A stretch of 47,500 nucleotides of DNA from Bigelowiella natans CCMP2755. Taxonomy: Eukaryota; Cercozoa; Chlorarachniophyceae. Under the pieces are notes generated by a model. It ran no database searches. It had not been told where the DNA came from and saw nothing but the letters and a program-made list of their open reading frames with translations. Below, one piece after another: positions 22,161 to 38,712 of the stretch. The stretch spans positions 1 to 47,500 of the forward strand of contig ADNK01001323.1 of assembly GCA_000320545.1 (NCBI GenBank), written 5' to 3'. Every line of letters starts with the position of its first letter. The stretch's first letter is position 1. A program made the position numbers and the translations under genes.

Positions 22161-22881
22161 CAACTTTGGTCAAGCGAAACATAGGATGCAATGTATCATA
22201 ATAGTTGTTATGCACTTTAAGTACTTATTTATACATGTGGTTTGTGAATCATCACACATTTCTTCGTTCCAGCTGTTTGCATTTTCATGTCGACGCGTGC
22301 CATAGACTTCGAAAGACTATTTTTGTGATTTTCGTCTTTATTCGGTATGGATATTTTCTGATAGAAACTGAGGAAGAGCAGAGCATACACACTGGGGATT
22401 GTGCAAATGTCAGTGCTGCATGTGGTGAGTAGGTAGCCATGCACGGAACTGCCGACCGAGACAGGAAAAGAGTATCTACATGTTCCGTTGTTCCGAGGAG
22501 GAATCTTGTAATAATGGATGGTATTTTTATCTTGCGACAATCCAAGAGTGAGAATTAGCCAATTTGATACCCGTAGTTTTTGGTTGATACGTCGCAATGT
22601 AGAAAAGGCATGCTATAAGCAAAGATCACAACTTCTCAAGTCGGAAGAAGAGGGACAGTTCGTAGTTAGTAGTGAATAGGATTAGACCTATTCTGTTCGC
22701 ATCCTTGACTACTTCCCAGCTATGTTTTTTCACCGAGGTGATTTCCATAGTGGATGTTGTCTCATCACGGACATTGCGAAAGTCAGAAATTCATGAATAA
22801 ATTTCATGGATTTCCGATTTCCTAGGATTTCCTAGGATTTCAGGATTTCTTGGCTTTTTAAGACTAACAAAATTTTCCAAT

Positions 22882-22949
<68 letters not shown>

Positions 22950-23475
22950 CGTGGCCGGAGAGTCACGTATTAATGGAGAATGGCCGGAGGGCAGACTCAG
23001 CCGTGAGTTGTAGCACGTGCCCTACCGGGCCTGTTGATTAGTATTCCAAGGACCAAACCGCCTTCGGGATCGACTTGTGTTCTTCTACTGCCGCCTGGCA
23101 CTCGAAGGCTTTACTACGACGGGTTAAATGGAGGAGGAGAGGCCAACATCAGCTCACTTCATCATAGACGATGACAGTTTGGAGGAGGAGAACATCGAGG
23201 AAGAGGACAATGGGACCTCGTTCCTGAAGAAAGAGGTCGTAACTGATTATTTATTGTTCAGTGTTGATGTAAGAATTGTGACTAGGAGATAATGTAAAAA
23301 TTTTTGCTCGTTAAGCCACCGAAGGCCCGGAGTTACAAAATAAACAATAATGACACCTTACCAGCAGTTATGGGGTCATAAGTCCGAGTCGAAATGAAGT
23401 TACGATCCAACAGTGACACATCATCTATCTCTCCCTGACCATTATATGTGCAATGCTGCTGCTATTGGCAATCAG
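22161..23475. other. Long intron or intergenic stretch with (AAC)n tract
   Basis: Contains an (AAC)n run of about 70 bp (22881-22950). A GC-richer block of unclear origin follows at 22951-23130. A second candidate first exon lies at 23128-23235 (ATG; acidic MEEERPTSAHFI..., donor AAAGAG|GTCGTA, phase 0). It is ambiguous which start belongs to the downstream gene. Confidence 0.4.
22881..22950 (+). repeat. (AAC)n microsatellite
   Basis: Uninterrupted AAC/ACA trinucleotide run, the longest perfect triplet tract seen in the window. Confidence 0.9.
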
Positions 23476-24801
23476 GGGACTGGACAATTTGCTCGTAGTA
23501 TCCCCACGACGTCTGCTGCCCTGCCATCATCATCATCATCATCATCGTCATCATTACCATCACAGAACTACCGTTCTTTAGGACATAGTTTTAGCCACAA
23601 TACCAGCCAGCATATTGCACATGCAGCACGACGACTTAGTAACGCAAACCTGGCCTCTGCGGTTCTCATCAACCCTGTTAATAATAAGGCTGATGATGAG
23701 GCACTACAACCACTACCACGACCAACAACACCAGCAGCAGCAGCAGCAGCAGCTACTATCACTCCCACCACCTTGCCATCATCGCTGCTAGACCAGAAAT
23801 CTAGTGTTACCACAAATGTGCTTGATGTGGTAGAAGCTATCCCCGAAGAAAAAGGCAGAAGAGGAAGAAGAAGAGGAGGAGGTGGGGGCCAGAAGATAAA
23901 CAGCTCTCCCACTCTCTTTCTGCAGAGATCGGAATCCCCTGAGGTAAGCTGCGATAATGATGATGATGGTGACCATCATCATCATCATCATCACACAATG
24001 GCCGTCACGGTAGACGATTCGGTGCTTGAGATCGATGTTGCTGCAACGGCGAAGAAGACGCACAACCACCACCACCGTCCTCCTCTTACGTCGTTGTCAC
24101 CATCATCACCATCATCATCATCACAACCATCATCATCACTATCATCATCATCATCATCGAAGATCCTCCTCCTTCCTGGAGTCTGGACGACCAACCACGG
24201 CTATGAGTACGTTGTGATGAATACGGGAGAAGTATTCCTTCAGACCCATTTGCTGCCGTGGGCGCGTTTGCAGCTTGTTGGTAAGTCAAAGGAGGAGGAC
24301 AAGGCAGCACTCTGTTGCACTGATGATATAAAGGGCGAGAGTCGTGAAGAAGTAGCTAGGGATGATGAGGATGATGATAACGATGATGTCGCATGCCAAG
24401 GGCATGAAAAAGAGGATAAGAAGAAAGACAGGGAAGCAGCACGAAGTCGACGACAACGACGACAACGTCAGTTGTTGGAGGAGGAGGAGGATTTCGAACA
24501 CGGTATAAGAAGCTCCAAATAATGATAATAATAATAATAATAATATTGTGTAATTATCCACGATAGCTATTGCTGTCATCCCCATATCACCACCACCACT
24601 AGCAGCAGCAGCCATCATGGGAGTCGTCGTTGTACGTTTATGATCAAATTCATCGCTAAACCACCACCACCTCCTCCAAACGATTAAGCTGGTGGTATTA
24701 TTACTACCGACCTATTGATTCAGGACAATGTGAGAGGTGGCCTCAGGAAGTGGAGATTACCGACCTTAAGAATGGAAGAAAGTAGTGCTTAAAAATACTA
24801 G

Positions 24802-24834
<33 letters not shown>

Positions 24835-25868
24835 TGGAAATCGGAATAGTAGGAATAGTAATATTAGTTGTTGGAGTAGTAGTTCTCTAAAAGCAAAGGG
24901 GTGACACCTTACACTAATTGTTGTGTTTAATCTATGATTTCTCTTCTTAAGGAATCATGGTATCATTCGTGGCGAAGGCAGTCGTATTGTTTGGGATGAC
25001 GGCGATGGATGGTATTGGCTTTCATCCACGGCCCCTGCTCGATTGCCTGATCATCGAGCTGGTGTGTACTTCTTTGCACCGAACGCTCTCAATGAGTATT
25101 ATTTTCGAGGAGGAGGAGAGGAGAAGGATAAGTCTCCTGATGTTAAAGCAAACACTGCTAATAACGAGGCATCATCGTCGTCATCACGGCAATCAAGAGG
25201 GGTGTCGGATGACGGTGGCTTTGCATTTGCACCAACGTACTGCAAATACTACTATACTACTTTTAGTAGTTGTTGTTCTAGTAGTAATAGCAGAGAGGGG
25301 GGGAAAGAGAGGTTGAAGCCTTCAGAGGGATTTTGAAGGAGAAGAAGAAGAAGGAGTAAAAGTCAAAGATGACGATGATGATAATGATGAGTGGGGCAGC
25401 TATTAGGAGCAAATTGAGATTCATTGAGCATTATCCTCATAATGGTCAATGAGATTGAGGAGATGGTGGTGACGATTAGTGATGATAATGGATGATGACG
25501 CCATCACCATTCTTACTTATTTTGTTACTGAACGTGTAATAATATATTCTCACCCAACAACAGCAGCTAGGTACAAATGTAACATTTATCCCCCCCCCCC
25601 CCCCCTTACTGTTTCCTACCTCGTTCAGGCTCGTAAGTGCTCGAAACGGCATCAACGTGGGATCGATTGTGAAAGTGAAAAGTCTCACTTCTGAGATGGT
25701 GTACGGCAAGGTGGTAGGCCTGGATGTGGATGGTAAGTGTCGTATACAGATTGTGCAGGAGAATGGCAGGGAGAGAATAATATCAACTCCTTTTGGAAAT
25801 CTAAGGTGGTGATGATGATTGCACCAGAAGAAGAAGGAAGAAAAGACAGAAATGAGAGGAAACATAGA

Positions 25869-25925
<57 letters not shown>

Positions 25926-26768
25926 GGCATGAGAAGGAATTCTTGTGAGGATGAGCTGATGCTTGCACTAGGTAGATAGTAGTAGTAGTAGTAGTAGTAG
26001 TAGTGCCTTAGATTTGCATGCATATATAACTCCCCCGCCATTTCTCTCTATACCTGAAGTAAGCTAGAAGTCATGGGGCATCATCCATCCGCATGGCTTA
26101 TTTGGTACTGTATGAATGACAAACGACTGTCTTCTTGTTTTATGATGAGTAGGCCAGCTACAGTAGCAGAGGGGGGGAAGGTAGAAGGAATCAACAACTA
26201 TACTGGGAAGAACAACAACACCAACAACACTATCATCACTACCACCACAACTGCCATCTCGAAAGTCCCTGCAGAGACCAGCATTTCACAGGTAATGATG
26301 ATGCTGCTGCATATTGTTGTAGTAGTAGTAGTAGTAGTAGTATGATGATCTATCTCGTGAACAAGTTCCAAGGCAGCAGCATGTATGACGCAAGTTCTCT
26401 GCTCTAGTAGTAGCCATTAATTGTGATATCCCCGTTCCTTCTTCCTCCTCTTCTTCTTCTCTTCTTTTCATTGAAGAGGTAGTAGTAGTAGTAGTAGTAG
26501 TTGTTGTTGTAGTAGTAGTAGCAGTGGTATATGTTGATAGATTCCTCCTCCTACTCCTCCTTCTTATCATCCATCCTGCTGCTGGCTCTTCTGCTCACCG
26601 CTTGCCTTGTACTTATGCCCTTTTCAGGTGGAGAATTCGCACTACACGCATACTTTCGTAAGGGTTCTAACCAGGACGACGGGTATACCCATCACGCACA
26701 GCGGTAAGTATTAGCGGGAGGAGGAGGAGGAGGAGGAGGAGGAGGGGGAGGGGGAAGATAGTAGCCCC

Positions 26769-26800
<32 letters not shown>

Positions 26801-28647
26801 AATGATAGGAAGGAAGAAGGGGATATAGCATGTCAAGCAGAAATAATACTTTTCTTTCTCATTGTCCCCATGATCATAAAATAGTAAACAAGCAACATTC
26901 AATGCAGGTGTTCTGGTAGAGACCAAGATAAATAATAAGCCCGTCGAGCAAGTATGGATCATGATAAATATTACAAAGATGATGATGATAACTGATTAGT
27001 TGATAATCATGATGATGATGATGATGAATGAGTGAAAAGAGAAGAACGGTAGGCGTACGTACTCTATGTAACATCGGCATTTTACCTTTGATTCATCTAT
27101 TATTACCTTGGTCATCTGATTTCATCTCTCATCCCACCCCCCTCTTCCTTACCCTCACATCTTCTTTCATCTTTCATGATCATGATCACCATCCACGTTA
27201 TCACTGATAACGATGGTGAAAGACTGTGGTGGATCTGATTGAGTTCCAAGGCAAACCGTATATCGCGATAAGAGAATATATGTAATATGATCGTGCTCTT
27301 TTCCGGCACCACACTCATAACACCCAACAGAAAGAAAGAAAGAGAGAGGAGGGGGGAGGTGATATCGTGTTGTTCCATTTCCTCTACTTTGTTTATAATA
27401 TTTATCCTCCTCCATATGATTAATAGCACTCTCTTGTTATCATAAGCTAAGTATGCATACATATTGCATCATTCTCCCTCATCTTTCGTAGTAGTAGTAG
27501 TAGTAATAGTAGTAATAGTAATAGTAGTATAGGAGTGAAGTAGGAGCAGCTTGCCCTAACATGTTCCCATTACTACTACTTCTTTAATCACTTTATTCAG
27601 GAGAACATACCACATGGACAACTGGTTGTTATGAACGCTTTATTGATAAAGAATCTATAAAGAATTTATTCGTTGTTGTCGTCGTCATCGTCGTTGTTTG
27701 TATCTTAAGCTCACAACTTCAGGAGTGTGCCAGCAGCAGCAGCAGTAGTAGTAGTAGTAGTATTTGTTGTAGTAGTGGTGGTCAGCTTTCTGCTCCGTCC
27801 TTTGTTTTTGATTTCCATCAAAAGGGAATAGTAGTGCGACAACTATGATGTATTTGCTGAGAATTATTGTGTCAATTGTTATCACAAGGGATGACGACAA
27901 CCACATAGTCAAATTCTATCGAGAGGGATTCTACGACGCTGGAAAGAAGGCATGGACAAAAACCACACTATCTGGTACAAATGGAAAGGTACTACTACTA
28001 CTACTATTACTACTACTAATTGAGTGATGCAGCACCAGCATCATGATCAATCAATGAATAATGTACCGTCATTTATCATCATCATCATCATCATCATTTA
28101 TCACATTACGTCCGCAACGACTATGCTACTGCTGCTACTACTACTCCTGATAAATCCTTCTCAAGCTGTATCAATAATAAGTATGTGAATGAATCAATTT
28201 TTATGCTGCTTCAATACTGTATAATTTAGCCTGTGAGCTACCGTGTGTGGGAGGGAAACAGCACAGATAAAGATGCAGGTCAAAAGGTAATAAAAGGGGT
28301 GCTACTCATGCTTGCCAATGCTGATTCTCATCATCATGATCAGGCTCATGGTAAATGGATACAACGCATAGAGGAGTGTATCAGAGAAGCAGCGAGAGGG
28401 GAATTTAAGGTAGTAATAGAATGATAGTAATGATGATGATGATGCTCTTGTGTGTGTGTGGGGGGGGGGGATATATAATGTAAGATGTATATGAATGGCG
28501 TATATGATAGCTACATGGTGTATCATAGGAACATAATAATTATAATAACAATAAAAAACACTGATGGTGGTGAATCTTTTCTCATCTCTCACTTCGATTT
28601 GTGCAGCAATTATTGATTGTGTTTGCCCTCCTTGTTGTCGTCTTTGC

Positions 28648-28680
<33 letters not shown>

Positions 28681-29429
28681 CGTTATTATCGTGGGTTTCT
28701 TTCTCCTTTCAGCTCATGTCTCGAAACTGCCAGCATGCTGCCGCATATACGATGAACAAACTCAAAACGGAGGCAGGTAGTAGCAAATCGGCATATTATT
28801 ATTATTATAATTATCATTATTTTAACCATCATCAACGTTGGCTAGATATGCGATGTACTCTGTTCTGCGTTCACCTCCTCCTCCCCCCTTTTGTTTTAAA
28901 ATTAGAATACATTCATAATCGTCATCATCATCATCTTTATCATCATCATCATCATGTTCTTCATCATCACAAAATCAGCAGCAATATGTGTCACCCTGTA
29001 GTGATGCTGATATGGTTTTCTTCCTCTTTCTCTTCCTCCTCTTCCTCTTCCTCCTCCTCCTCCTCCTTCTGCGTCCATCCAGGAATCGTGGATGACCGTC
29101 ATGCGCAACCTCCAAACCTACTCTTCCGCATGTTCGCGTCCTCCTCAACGTGGGTTCCAACCCCAGCAACAACACCAAAGCAGGGAGGAGGAGGAGGAGG
29201 AGGAGGAGGAGGAGGAGGAGAGCAAAAGGTAGTGGGGGAAGCGGCTAGCCACCCTTTGCCTATTTTGCACGAAAAACAAGGTGTAGCCGATAATGGCGAT
29301 GATGATGGTGGTAATAACGGAGAATCTGGCGCAGTAGTGACGATGTCTAACACTCCACCTTCACCCCGTGTCCTACCACCTGTACCGCCAACCCCATTGG
29401 CAAGTAGTGGTGACAAGTTGGTCAACTAG
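23476..29429 (+). CDS. Large unrecognised protein with one membrane helix near the C-terminus
   Basis: Exons, all phase-continuous: 23476-24280 (5' end open), 24724-24781, 24952-25236, 25629-25732, 26170-26291, 26628-26703, 26908-26951, 27223-27281, 27601-27624, 27889-27988, 28230-28286, 28344-28409, 28607 onward, 28713-28776 and 29083-29429. The first part is low complexity (Ser, Ala, His, Pro). A conserved-looking region follows: GVWTTNHGYEYVVMNTGEVF, IVWDDGDGWYWLSS, VGSIVKVKSLTSEMVYGKVV (SH3/Tudor-like), HTFVRVLTRTTGIPITHSGV, EFQGKPYIAIREYM and HIVKFYREGFYDAGKKAW. Near the end is a hydrophobic helix LLIVFALLVVVFA. The C-terminus is uncertain. Donor 28648 gives a short tail ending at 28755; weaker phase-0 donors lead to a Gly/Pro-rich tail ending at 29429. 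No family was recognised. A tail-anchored or single-pass scaffold is a guess from topology. Confidence 0.6.
25872..25922. repeat. (GT)n-(GA)n compound microsatellite
   Basis: Alternating GT then GA run in the intron between exons 25629-25732 and 26170-26291. Confidence 0.9.
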
Positions 29430-29442
29430 TATCTGTATAAAT

Positions 29443-29514
<72 letters not shown>

Positions 29515-30880
29515 CATGTAGGTGTGAGTGTGCAAGTGAGTGTGTGTGTGTGTGTGCGTGTGTGTGTGGATACTATGCGAAAGGAAATGATTGATAGTTA
29601 GTGTAGTAGAAGAATTGGAAGGAACTTTAGCCATCTCCCCGTGCCTCTAGTATTTATTAACTCTAGGACTATCGACTACTCGCCTTGTACATGACAATTA
29701 GAACTTAGCGAGCATCTAATATAAACTAGTAGAACACGAATAACTACATCTCTGATGTAGCACATGCTAGCATAGCATGCTAGCTCTAGAGCTAGGCTGA
29801 GCTATCTGGCTGTCTAGCTGTGCTAGTGCACAGCTAGACAGTGTGAAACGCAATGATGCAAACATCATTTGAAAAGCGGCGCATGCATGCTAGCTAGCAT
29901 GCGATAGACATGCAATATGTACTAGGGCGCGTTGAACATGCTAGCATGCACTAGATGCAGCCTCGCACCGCTAGCAGCTAGCTACCTAGTTAGCTTGTGC
30001 GTACACTGTGCTAGCATAGCTAGATAGCACGTCCACGTCGCGACGTCGCGACGTGCTAGCGTGTGTGCAATGCTGGAGCATGGCTACATAGATGGTGCAG
30101 CCGTGCTAGCTGCCACAGCGTAGCTAGCGTGTGCTACGTACGCACCTGCTAGCTAGCTAGCTAGCCTGCTGTCAAGCTAGCAAGCTAGCAAGCTGCACTA
30201 CTCCATCTAGTACTACAGACTATTCTGATGGTGCATCGCACTGCATGCATGATCGAATGCTAGAATTATAATGGCTCGCGATGCAAGTAGCTACTAGCAA
30301 GTGCATGGCAAACTCAGAATGGTGTCATCATTGCAGATTGTAGCCTCATCACACTAGCACTTGCTAGCTTGTGCGTGCCGTGTAGGTGCAGCATTCAGGT
30401 GACTAATAATGACATCTCCAGTATCTCCAGCCAATCTTGCAATGCAAGCAGCTACACTCGTGCATAACATGCACAATCTAGCAATGTGCATGCATCCAAA
30501 AACTGCCAACGGCATTTCATGATGACTATGTTACTCTTATTTATACGTGTGCAGCGAGGAATGCAGCACGCATTCACATCGACTAACAAAATTATTATTG
30601 CATTGAACATTGAATCTTGTGCTATTACATTGCACATATCTTGTAAATCTTAGGTTGTTGTTACTTACGTAGCACATGACAATTGTGTTTGTGACAAAGC
30701 CTTGAGTCCAACAAATTTCTGGGATATCATCCGTCTCCTCCTCCTCCTCCTCCATCTCAAATAGCTTTATCGACGACTCAATTGTTTAGATGCATCTACT
30801 TCTACTTCTGCTTTTCTGGTTAATAAATAAAAAGGACAAAAGAGTAATAATAATGAACAAGTTGTGTAGCACTTAACAAC

Positions 30881-30913
<33 letters not shown>

Positions 30914-30924
30914 GTCTCACTACC
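29430..30924. other. Intergenic region with CA/TA/TG tracts and GCTAGC island
   Basis: The (CA)n-(TA)n-(TG)n compound tract at about 29449-29567 is followed by a GCTAGC-rich island (29750-30400) and A/T-rich sequence near the kinase 3' end. A (CTA)n tract at about 30882-30913 borders the kinase stop codon. No exon was found. The flanking genes converge. Confidence 0.6.
29750..30400. repeat. GCTAGC/TGCATG-rich intergenic island
   Basis: CTAGC words recur dozens of times, including runs such as GCTAGCTAGCTAGCTAGC near 30151. Short palindromes such as CGACGTCGCGACGTCG (30037-30054) and GCATGCATGCTAGCTAGCAT also occur. Composition differs sharply from the microsatellite-rich introns. Confidence 0.7.
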
Positions 30925-34821
<3,897 letters not shown>

Positions 34822-35961
34822 CGTTCTGTCGATGATGAGATCTGGAGGAGTGGCAAAGGGTGCTCGCCCCTCGAATAAATCACAAAAATGAAGATGATTT
34901 CAACCCAGCGCTTATGTTTTTACATTGTCGCACTGTGTAATTAGACATCAGTCCGAGCTTACACTTCATTTGTACAGCCTGTGTAAAGGCCATTTTTGGA
35001 CAGAAAGCAATTGGGTACACGTATACACATGGAAACCAAGGCAAATCTTCGTATGCATGAATGTAGCCGTTAGACCTGTGCCGCCCAGGAAGGTAGGTGG
35101 TAAATTATTTCGGCTTCAACTGACAATACATTTTTCCATCATCTTTCACACTGATCCAAGACGCACAAAGTGAAATAAGAACGAAATAAGGAAGAATATA
35201 TCCTAAATATTTCCGCAATTTATCGGCATGTTGTTCAGTTGTTTAGAAAAGGCATGTGCAGAACGAAACGGCTCGTGTATCACCGGAGTATCTCTGGAGA
35301 GGCTAAATTCTCACAAGCATCGTAGGAGCGGTTCGTAGGACAATTTTGAATGGATATGTGCTCCTTACGCTGTCGTAGTGTACAAAAAACCAATCGCATA
35401 TGGGCTTCGTAACCTAGTTTGGGAAACCGGCGAGCTCATACAACAGAGAAACTTGTTTGCGACATCCAGATTACATTGTCGATGAACAAATATAGCCTAC
35501 GTAGATGGAAGGTGACGAATACACATTTCAGAGCTCTCTCCGACATGTGTGTGTCTCTCGGCTCTGTGTGTTCGTGTGAGTGTGTGTCATCATTGTGCTC
35601 TAACCTACTGACTAGTCTTGTGAGATTCGATTAATTTGTTTAACATTAATGTAGGGCTAGTTATCTGAAAGAAAGATGAACCAGGGAAAGGACTTATTTG
35701 AAGTTGTAAACGAAAGGCGAACAAATGAGAAAGTCACGACTGAAGCTACTTGTATCAAGGAGTCCAACGAAGAAAAAGATCGTGTGGCACGATGAGTAAG
35801 AGCAAATCAAACCTTCTGGAATCATGATATTTTGTAGTATCATCTTTTCATTTGAATGTATGATTGATCTCGATACACATGCTGCTACATCAAAAAGGAG
35901 AAGTATGTACTACTTTGCATCTATGTCTTATAATCTTCAATCTTTCTGCTTAAGATGCAAG
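34822..35961. other. Divergent upstream region between kinase and next gene
   Basis: Open kinase-frame sequence continues to about 34890 on the minus strand and may be exon. On the plus strand 35676-35795 is an ATG frame (MNQGKDLFEVVNERR...) that ends in TGA immediately before a strong GTAAGA donor, so it is not joined cleanly to the next gene. The remainder shows nothing recognisable. Confidence 0.4.
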
Positions 35962-38480
35962 GATTCGGATCGGAAATCACGTGTTGCTGGGGTAAGGTCT
36001 AAGTGATCTAGCTGCATAAAAGAGTGTGGTGGGGGGGGCATGGTATAACGTACTTTGATGTAACTTCTTTGACTTAATTTGCTTAGGGGGTTTCGAGTGA
36101 TCGGTATGAGAAAGCTCGCACGGCTTTCGTGAGCATGGCAAAGGTAAAGGCGGTCATCGATTCACAACGAAAGCATATAGTAAAATTTTGGTTTATATCA
36201 TTCCATTCGTTTCAGATGAGAGAGAAAGGAGATGACACAGCAGAAGGGGAGAATAAGAAAGGAATATTGAAGATGGCTCCTCCGAAGAAATTCAGTAACC
36301 TACATGAAGGTGGAAGGAGGGACGAAAGGATCAGAAAGTCTTCGCCTAGCTCGGATGAAAGTTTCGGAGGGTTCTTCCAATCTAGAGGGCGTTCAAAAGC
36401 TCCAACGGATACCTCTATAACTTCCGTGGATTCAAACGTTTCCGATCCATTGGGAAAATCATCGTCAAATCTTGGTATGAGGTCGACTAGGATTAATCGA
36501 AGTAAGATCAACAGAAACGGTTCCAATCAATTGTTAAATCTTGGTATGAGTTCGACTAGAATTAATCGAAGTAGGAGCAACAGAAGACTAGGAGCGAATT
36601 CTTCTATGATGTCTATTGCTGAGAGCTATAGTTCCTCCCTTTATGGCTTTTCCGTGTCGAAAGCAAGCCTAGCTTCATTCAGTCGCTCAGAGGTCATGTC
36701 TTGGGATAATAAAAAGAGAGATCTTTATATATTCAAGAGAACGCTGAAGAGAATGCGTTTGTCGCAAGCAAGGAAACGCCGACACAATGTGGATTCGATT
36801 CAAATATTTTGTAGAGAATTACGTTTTAAGCTAAATCTGAAGCAAAACACTCAGTTGATTAAATGGATTGGATATATGGGTAGTATGAGATATGCACGTG
36901 CAAGCCGGAGGAGAGTACATTACGATAAATTAATTTGCTCTGACATCGTCGACGAAGGTGGGGAGTCTCTAGATCCACGACATAGAATCCGCGAGGCACT
37001 CTGGAACAATGCCAGGGTGGTCGTTAAACTGTCAAAATTTCGTCCAGGCGATAAGAAAACACAATGGCAGATACTTGCTGAAACTCCCAAGTCGCACTAC
37101 GTTGAAGTCAAAATTGTATACGACGGTCCCCCTCCTTTGGAATCTAAGCATGTGCTTATGTATGGCAACCATAATGGCTATGAAGATGCAGTCCATATGG
37201 TAAACGAGGCAGATGGTAAGTTCACCGCCACGCTCAAGGTTCCAGATGGTTGGAAACTTAAGTTTTTCTTCGATGTTGACCATAATAAGCAGTTAAGCTA
37301 TAGCTACGATTCCGAAAATCTTGAAGTTCGTCGCGGACTCATATTCGAGCAGAATACCAAGATGTGCGGGACTAAACACAGCGCCCCTGAGATAGAAAAG
37401 GAACCCAACTTGCTGTCAATGATGGAGAAAAAGACACTTTGGAACAAAATATTGGGCAATGAGGTGAAAAAGGTTAAGAAGCTAAAGCGGTGGAGATACC
37501 AGATCCCAGGATTGCCTGAAGGCGAAAACCACGACAGGCTATTCTCTTTAGATTGGAGAGAGGTACAGCTAAATGACGTAGTTCCATTGGCAGAAGATAG
37601 GAAACGTATTGGAGAGGTTATGAAACTACAATGGAATAACCTACAGCAAATCTACAAATTTCACTCTTGCCAGAGGGAACCTCTGTTCTATCTGTCACGA
37701 ATGGATTTCATTAACCTCATAGGAGCACAAAAAATGTACGACCGGAAGCTGAAACCATCAGACACAGAGGACATTTTCGAAAGGGTAAATATTCCGGAAG
37801 ATTATGGGTCAGATTCTGATATGGAAGGGCTTGAAGACGGAGCTAAGGGAGGCTTCAACATCGTCGAGCAGGAAGATAACCCAAATACCCTTTTTGTTCG
37901 TTCGGAGTTCCTAGAAGCTTTAGTTCGTATCTCGCTCCGGAAATACCCAGAGATGGATGCCGAGGTGGCTTTTGACACATTGCTCGAAACTTACATACTA
38001 AAAAATGAGCAAAGATGCGTGGAGGAGATATCAAAATTTCGTGATCTCATGACTGAACCAGATGTCAAAGCGGCATTTAGGCCATACTTGGAGAAGCTGT
38101 ATAAGCGAACGTTCCTTAAAGTTGCTGGACTTGATCACCTCGAAGCTTCCGAGGGATCTGATACTATCTCATGGACAGAGTTTTCTTCATTTTTACGGCA
38201 CAGAGGCTTTCTAGCCACGTCAAAAAGCATATCGAACCGAGGTCTCACACGGAGGGAGGCGTCGATGAGCTTTGGGTTGCCAATAGAGCCAAAACTCTCT
38301 AATGCACTACCCGAGATGGAATGGGCGGCCTTCCTTGAGATGTTGTTAAGAGTATCAGGGTTTATGTTCAAGAACCCTAAGAACTCATGGCCAGAAGTTG
38401 TTAAGTTAATGTGCAAAGAATTATCTGGAAACATGGGTGGCCATCTGAGAATACATCATGGTTATAAAAGTTTGCATTGA
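35962..38480 (+). CDS. Unrecognised large protein, possibly cytoskeletal or ciliary
   Basis: The main exon is 36216-38480 (755 codons with stop). It is preceded by phase-0 exons 36087-36143 (GVSSDRYEKARTAFVSMAK) and 35962-35991 (DSDRKSRVAG). The intron 36144-36215 is open in frame but has a clear TTTCAG acceptor. The start is unresolved; ATGs at 36135 and 36216 are possible. The N-terminal third is Ser/Arg-rich, with a near-repeat NLGMRSTRINRSKINR / NLGMSSTRINRSRSNR. The middle holds a beta-rich segment (VEVKIVYDGPPPLESKHV, DGWKLKFFFDVD) resembling AMPK-type carbohydrate-binding or E-set folds. The C-terminal third (SRMDFINLIGAQKMYDRK, LFVRSEFLEALVRISLRKY) is helical and resembles large flagellate proteins of unknown role. 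Unlike its neighbours it has one long exon and no microsatellites. Function unknown; the ciliary idea is an inference. Confidence 0.68.
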
Positions 38481-38644
38481 AAAAAACAACTTTGATCAGA
38501 GATGGCATGGTTTATCGTACATTATTAAGCTACATTTAGCTCAAACAAGAAATTTTAAATGTCATTTAGGACGGTACATCGAACCTCTGTCCCGTGTTGT
38601 AGCGTTGCATGTGTCTTTCCAGCATGCATCGTGTATGGTAGTAT

Positions 38645-38712
38645 GAGACGGATTTAATGAAGTGGTTAAATTGCTTCAATTGTCATCCTTGTGTAGCTGT
38701 GCAAGTGCTGTA
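38645..38712 (+). repeat. Dispersed intergenic repeat, copy 3
   Basis: GAGACGGATTTAATGAAG, then TTCAATTGTCATCCTTGTG and TAGCTGTGCAA. Very close to the inverted copy at 9841-9924. Confidence 0.65.

Noticed and set aside
25629-25814. Read-through of exon 25629-25732 to the TGA at about 25812 (KCRIQIVQENGRERII) as the gene end
   Set aside because: A strong GTAAGTG donor follows the exon and downstream exons continue in phase; retained only as a possible intron-retention product.
26286-26570. Minus-strand frame of Thr, Tyr and Glu runs
   Set aside because: Reverse reading of (GTA)n and (TTC)n intron repeats of the plus-strand gene.
29750-30400. CRISPR-like or satellite array
   Set aside because: Short words recur but without regular unit length or spacer structure.
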